From the NCBI RefSeq assembly GCF_001653795.1, contig NZ_CP011514.1, positions 1,424,163-1,488,162 of the forward strand: a stretch of DNA of 64,000 nucleotides. Reading direction: 5' to 3'. The notes under the pieces were generated by a model that ran no database searches, was not told the origin of the DNA, and saw only the letters and a program-made list of their open reading frames with translations. The DNA is from Mitsuaria sp. 7 (GTDB lineage Bacteria > Pseudomonadota > Gammaproteobacteria > Burkholderiales > Burkholderiaceae_C). Each line of letters opens with the position of its first letter. Positions within the stretch are counted from its first letter, which is position 1. Positions 60,239 through 64,000 of the stretch are shown here, piece after piece. Position numbers and translations under genes: made by a program.

Positions 60239-62515
60239 ATGGCAGCTCCATTCCGCCTCCAGACCGCCCTCGACGCCGATGTCCTCCGCGTGCACGCCTG
60301 CGCGTCGCGGGAGGCCCTGAGCGACCTCGGCGAAACCACGCTGACCCTGCTCAGCGAGCGCAAGGACATCCGCGCCTCGGAGCTGCTCGGCAAGTCCGCG
60401 ACGCTGACGATGGCCCTGCGCGACGACGACCCGCGGCACCTCGCCGGCTATGTCACGCGCTTCGCGCAGACCGGCTTCGAGGGCAAGCACACCGTCTACC
60501 AGATGACGATGCGCCCCTGGCTGTGGCTGCTCACGCGCACCGCGGACTGCCGCATCTTCCAGGAGATGACCGTCCCCGACATCGTCAAGGCGGTCTTCGA
60601 CGACCACCCGGTCGCCCGCCACGAGTTCAAGCTGATGCGCGCCTACCGGCCCTGGACCTACTGCGTCCAGTACCGCGAGACCGACTTCAACTTCGTCGCC
60701 CGGCTGCTCGAGAACGAGGGCATCTACTGGTACTTCACCCACGACGAGTCCGGCCACACGCTCGTGCTGACCGACGCCGCCTCGGCCCACGACTGCGCCC
60801 CCGGCTGCGAGACGCTGCCGTTCTACGGCGGCGCGAACAACGCGCCCCCGGAGCTCGAATACGTCGACACCTGGGTCACGCAGGAGAGCCTCAAGCCCGG
60901 CAAGGTCGTCATCACCGACTACGACTTCGAACGGCCCTCGACCTCGCTGGAAACCAAGCTGGACCGCGCCCGCGACTACGACCTGTCCGACGGCGAGGTC
61001 TTCGACTACCCCGGCGGCTACGTGCAGGGCAGCGACGGGGCGCAGTACGTCGAGGACCGCCTCGACGAGATCCAGACCGCCTACGCCCGCTTCGACGGCG
61101 ACACCAACGCCCAGGGCGTGCGCACCGGTCATCTGCTGTCGTTGAGCCGCCATCCCCGCGACGACCAGAACGCCAAGTACCTCATCACCGGCACGGTCAC
61201 GCAGCTGCGCCAGGCGTCGACGGAGTCGGCCTCCGGCGAGTCCGAGCTGCGCTGCCGCTTCAACGCCATCCCCGCCGACCAGCAGTTCCGGCCCGAGCGC
61301 CGCACGCCCAAGCCGATGGCGCCCGGCCCGCAGACCGCGATCGTGACCGGCCCGTCGGGCGAGGAGATCTTCACCGACAAGTACGGCCGCGTGAAAGTGC
61401 AGTTCCACTGGGACCGCCGCGGCCAGCGCAACGAGACCAGCTCGTGCTGGATCCGCGTCTCGCAGCCCTGGGCCGGCAAGGGCTGGGGCGGCGTGTCCAT
61501 CCCGCGCATCGGGCAGGAGGTCGTGGTCGACTTCGTCGAGGGCGATCCCGACCAGCCGCTCATCACCGGCCGCGTCTACAACGCCGAGCAGATGCCCCCG
61601 TACGGCCTGCCGGCCGCCGCCGTCATCAGCGGCATGAAGTCCAAGACCCACAAGGGCGCCGGCTACAACGAGATGTCGATGGACGACACGGCCGGCAAGG
61701 AGATGATCACGATCCACGGCCAGTACGACATGGCCACCACGATCGAGCACGACCAGACCTCCACCATCCACAACAACCGCACCGACACGGTGGACGTGGA
61801 CGACTCGGAGACCGTCGGCAACAACCAGACGCAGTCGATCGGCGTCAACCAGACCGCCACGATCGGGTCCAACCAGACGATCTCCGTCGGCAGCAACCGC
61901 AGCAAGACGGTCGGCGTGGACGAGACGCTCACCGTGGGCGCCAACCAGATCGAGACCATAGGCGCGACCCGCACGCTGAGCGTCGGCGCGGCCGACACGC
62001 AGAGCTTCGGCAGCACGCAGACGGTCACCGTCGCGCTGCTCAAGGCCGAGACCATCGGCGCGGCCTATGCGCTGACCGTCGGCGCGGCGATGAACCAGGC
62101 CATCGGCGCGGCGCTGCTGCAGGAAGTGGGCGCGGCCAAGGTGGTCGGCGTCGGCGGCCTGAGTTCCGAGACCATCGGGCTGAGCAAGTCCGTCAAGGCC
62201 GGCACGCACATCAGCCACGAGGCCGGCGGCAAGATCGCCCACAAGTCCGGCGCGGCCTACTCGGCGCAGGCCGGCGCGACAATGAGCTTCAAGTCCAGCG
62301 GCGACTACAGCGTCAACAGCGGCGGCAAGGGCGCGATCGACGCCGCCTCCGAGCTGGTGCTCAAGTGCGGCAGCGCGCAACTGGTGCTCAAGAGCAGCGG
62401 CGAGATCCTGCTCAAGGGCTCGGAGCTGACGATCCAGGGCAGCGGCAAGATCTCGGTGAAGGCGGGCGGCGACCTGAACCTCAAGGGTTCGCCCAACATC
62501 AACCAGAACAGCTGA
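60239..62515 (+). CDS. vgrG: T6SS spike protein VgrG (TssI), copy 2
   Basis: The protein is 758 residues from ATG 60239; an in-frame GTG upstream is less likely. It is a close paralogue of copy 1 through the gp27-like and OB regions (APFRLQTALDADVLRVHACASREALSD; KYGRVKVQFHWDRRGQRNET; GGVSIPRIGQEVVVDFVEGDPD). The beta-helix tail differs and is longer (SVGSNRSKTVGVDETLTVGA; GKISVKAGGDLNLKGSPN). The tail difference probably sets which effector it carries. It leads the cassette with DUF6484 and TIGR02270 genes. Confidence 0.96.
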   Translation: MAAPFRLQTALDADVLRVHACASREALSDLGETTLTLLSERKDIRASELLGKSATLTMALRDDDPRHLAGYVTRFAQTGFEGKHTVYQMTMRPWLWLLTRTADCRIFQEMTVPDIVKAVFDDHPVARHEFKLMRAYRPWTYCVQYRETDFNFVARLLENEGIYWYFTHDESGHTLVLTDAASAHDCAPGCETLPFYGGANNAPPELEYVDTWVTQESLKPGKVVITDYDFERPSTSLETKLDRARDYDLSDGEVFDYPGGYVQGSDGAQYVEDRLDEIQTAYARFDGDTNAQGVRTGHLLSLSRHPRDDQNAKYLITGTVTQLRQASTESASGESELRCRFNAIPADQQFRPERRTPKPMAPGPQTAIVTGPSGEEIFTDKYGRVKVQFHWDRRGQRNETSSCWIRVSQPWAGKGWGGVSIPRIGQEVVVDFVEGDPDQPLITGRVYNAEQMPPYGLPAAAVISGMKSKTHKGAGYNEMSMDDTAGKEMITIHGQYDMATTIEHDQTSTIHNNRTDTVDVDDSETVGNNQTQSIGVNQTATIGSNQTISVGSNRSKTVGVDETLTVGANQIETIGATRTLSVGAADTQSFGSTQTVTVALLKAETIGAAYALTVGAAMNQAIGAALLQEVGAAKVVGVGGLSSETIGLSKSVKAGTHISHEAGGKIAHKSGAAYSAQAGATMSFKSSGDYSVNSGGKGAIDAASELVLKCGSAQLVLKSSGEILLKGSELTIQGSGKISVKAGGDLNLKGSPNINQNS

Positions 62516-62525
62516 CGGAACGCCC

Positions 62526-62990
62526 ATGGCCCACCCTTTCGATCTGGCGCCCCTGATAGGCGCCACCACCACCGGCTCGGCGCTGCGACGCGGCGAGGCG
62601 ATCGCCCTGGACGACGACGGCTGCATGCGCGTGTCGGTGCCGGGGCTGGACCAGCCGCTGCGCTGCGAGGTCCTGCACCCCGAGACGCCCGGCGCGATGG
62701 TCTCCGGCGGCGACGCGGTGCTGGTCTGGCTGGAGGGCGGCGACCGGGGCGTGATCCTGGGCCGCATCGGTCCGGCGCGCGCGGCGTCCCCGGCGGTGAC
62801 GGAGGCTGCGGCCTTCGCGGCGCGGCCCAAGACGCTGGTGCTCGAGGCGCAGGGCGACATCGTGCTGCGCAACGGACACTCGCGCCTGCGGCTGGGCGAG
62901 AACGGCGATGTCGAAATCGTCTGCAACAGCTTCGCCACGCGCAGCCAGCGCCTGTTGCGCCTGCTGTCGCCCTTGATCAAGTTCAACTGA
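62526..62990 (+). CDS. DUF6484 T6SS-associated protein
   Basis: This 154-residue protein has an OB-like core (IALDDDGCMRVSVPGLDQPLR, AVLVWLEGGDRGVILGRIG) and a short beta-repeat end (LEAQGDIVLRNGHSRLRLGENGDVEI), resembling a mini VgrG-like spike element. DUF6484 genes typically sit right after vgrG and before TIGR02270. Its role is unproven; it may help cap the spike or load cargo. It follows vgrG2 by 10 nt. Confidence 0.85.
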   Translation: MAHPFDLAPLIGATTTGSALRRGEAIALDDDGCMRVSVPGLDQPLRCEVLHPETPGAMVSGGDAVLVWLEGGDRGVILGRIGPARAASPAVTEAAAFAARPKTLVLEAQGDIVLRNGHSRLRLGENGDVEIVCNSFATRSQRLLRLLSPLIKFN

Positions 62991-63028
62991 GTGCGCGCCG
63001 CGCCTACGCGCACCATCGCCGGCCCGCC

Positions 63029-64000
63029 ATGAACTCGACTGTCCTGCTGTCGGACGTGCCTCGCTGCCTGCGCCTGTCCGACGTGTTCGTCGGCGATCCC
63101 GCGGTGCGCGTGGTCGCCTCGCCCGGCTGGCGCGACGCGTGGCGCGACCGCGCCACGCCGACCGACGGCGCCGAGGCTTTCCGGCGCGACGCCGTCGAGC
63201 AGTGCCTCGATCTGGTCGGCGTGCTGCGCGGCTACCGCGAGCCGCAGGACGGCGAGCACTGGCGCACGCCCGCGGGCTCGGAAGAGCGGCTGCTCGCGCA
63301 GGTCAGCGCCATCCTCGGACTGGGCGGGACGGCCTTGCATCACGTGCGCGCGCTGGCGATCGACGAGGACCTGCCCGATCCCGGCCGCGTCTTCGCCGCG
63401 CTGTTCGTGCTCGGTTGCGTCGAGGGATCGACGTGGCTGGAGGCGATCCGCGAGGTCTTCGTCACCGCCGTCGCGCGTCATCCGCAGGAGGCCGCCGCGG
63501 CGGTCGAGGCGCTGTGCCTGGCCCCCAATCCCGGCATCGCCGACCTCCTTCATCCCTTGCTGGCCGATGAGCGCTGGCGCCTGCGCGCTGCCGCCGTGCG
63601 CGTGCTGGCGTACCGCGAGGCGCTCGACGATGCCGCCTGGCGGCACGCCGCGCAAGACCTGGAACCGGGCGTGGCGCAGGCCGCGCTGGGCGCGCCGCTG
63701 TGGCGCCTCGATCCGGGCGGCTGCGAGACCGTGCTGGCGTCGATCGCGGCGCGCACGGAGGCGCCGGAGGCGCTGGTCGCCGCGGCCTTGCGCGCCGGTG
63801 CGACCCACGGCATGAACGCGCTCCACGGCATTGCGCTGAAGCGCGCCGCGCACAGCGCGGCCTGGGCCGACGCGCTCCATGCCGTGGCCCTGCACGGCCG
63901 GCCGGAGGACGCGCCCTTGCTGCGCGCCGCGCTGGGCACGGGCGATCGCTGGCTGGCGGTACGGGCGGCGGGGCGGCTGGGCGCGGTGTCGCTGATGCCG
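63029..64000 (+). CDS. TIGR02270-family HEAT-repeat protein (cut by window edge)
   Basis: The gene starts at ATG 63029 and is open to the right edge (324 residues visible). Helical repeats dominate (LLHPLLADERWRLRAAAVRVL, ALHAVALHGRPEDAPLLRAA, GTGDRWLAVRAAGRLGAVSLMP). TIGR02270 proteins are HEAT-like and occur only in T6SS vgrG cassettes. They probably act as scaffolds or chaperones for the downstream effector, which would lie outside this window. Confidence 0.85.
   Translation, partial: MNSTVLLSDVPRCLRLSDVFVGDPAVRVVASPGWRDAWRDRATPTDGAEAFRRDAVEQCLDLVGVLRGYREPQDGEHWRTPAGSEERLLAQVSAILGLGGTALHHVRALAIDEDLPDPGRVFAALFVLGCVEGSTWLEAIREVFVTAVARHPQEAAAAVEALCLAPNPGIADLLHPLLADERWRLRAAAVRVLAYREALDDAAWRHAAQDLEPGVAQAALGAPLWRLDPGGCETVLASIAARTEAPEALVAAALRAGATHGMNALHGIALKRAAHSAAWADALHAVALHGRPEDAPLLRAALGTGDRWLAVRAAGRLGAVSLMP

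Noticed and set aside
60128..63895. 1255-residue open frame on the minus strand
   Set aside because: It mirrors vgrG2, DUF6484 and TIGR02270 genes in a GC-rich frame and has no recognisable domain. It is a shadow.

Overview
This window is high-GC DNA with very dense coding. Its gene families point to a Burkholderiales betaproteobacterium of the Roseateles/Mitsuaria/Rubrivivax kind: a PEP-CTERM protein, several two-component hybrids, an ImpA-type T6SS (type VI secretion system) with DUF2169/DUF4150/DUF6484/TIGR02270 partners, and FNR-like regulation. The taxon is inferred from gene content only. No rRNA, tRNA, CRISPR array, IS element or integrase was recognised.

1-20 kb holds housekeeping and envelope genes: a truncated sensor kinase with a DUF4397 lipoprotein, an RmlD-like reductase, a stand-alone receiver, a secreted nuclease, a zeta-type toxin-antitoxin pair, thyA, an MsbA-like ABC exporter, and a marR-OMF-emrA-emrB tripartite efflux operon with a clear MarR-type operator. 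After these come a second receiver, AsmA, a phospholipase-D lipoprotein, a ferritin-like protein, DUF1328, small secreted proteins and an OmpA lipoprotein.

20-27 kb carries an EAL-HDOD protein facing a four-gene minus-strand operon (TolC, type I ABC with a C39-like domain, HlyD adaptor, LuxR-type regulator). It looks like an exporter for a large adhesin, but no substrate is in view. A perfect 20-bp palindrome lies upstream of it. 27-35.5 kb holds a Cys-rich copper-storage-like protein, a four-gene signalling cluster (MEDS sensor, hybrid kinase, OmpR regulator, PAS-GAF hybrid kinase), DUF1428, and an FNR-family regulator divergent from a short ornithine-carbamoyltransferase-like protein, with two FNR-type boxes between them. 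A GH128-like lipoprotein with a long proline linker follows.

37-64 kb is a T6SS locus. The core operon runs tssA-tssB-tssC-hcp-hcp2-tagJ-tssE-tssF-tssG-tssH. tssJ, tssK, tssL and tssM are not in the window. After a PEP-CTERM gene comes a candidate effector-immunity pair (SleB-like hydrolase with an exported partner). Then vgrG1 leads a cassette of DUF2169 adaptor, PAAR-like DUF4150 protein, an effector with an unrecognised nuclease-like tail, and a set of immunity-like genes including two diverged paralogues. vgrG2 with DUF6484 and a truncated TIGR02270 gene starts another cassette that leaves the window.

The main new observation is a promoter architecture shared by the three T6SS transcription units (tssA, vgrG1, vgrG2). 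A 14-bp motif (AGTGACTTTCGACC, relaxed at vgrG2) is followed by a TA-N3-T hexamer at exactly the same spacing. The second is a run of five hairpins in the tssC-hcp gap, with a further very strong hairpin after hcp.
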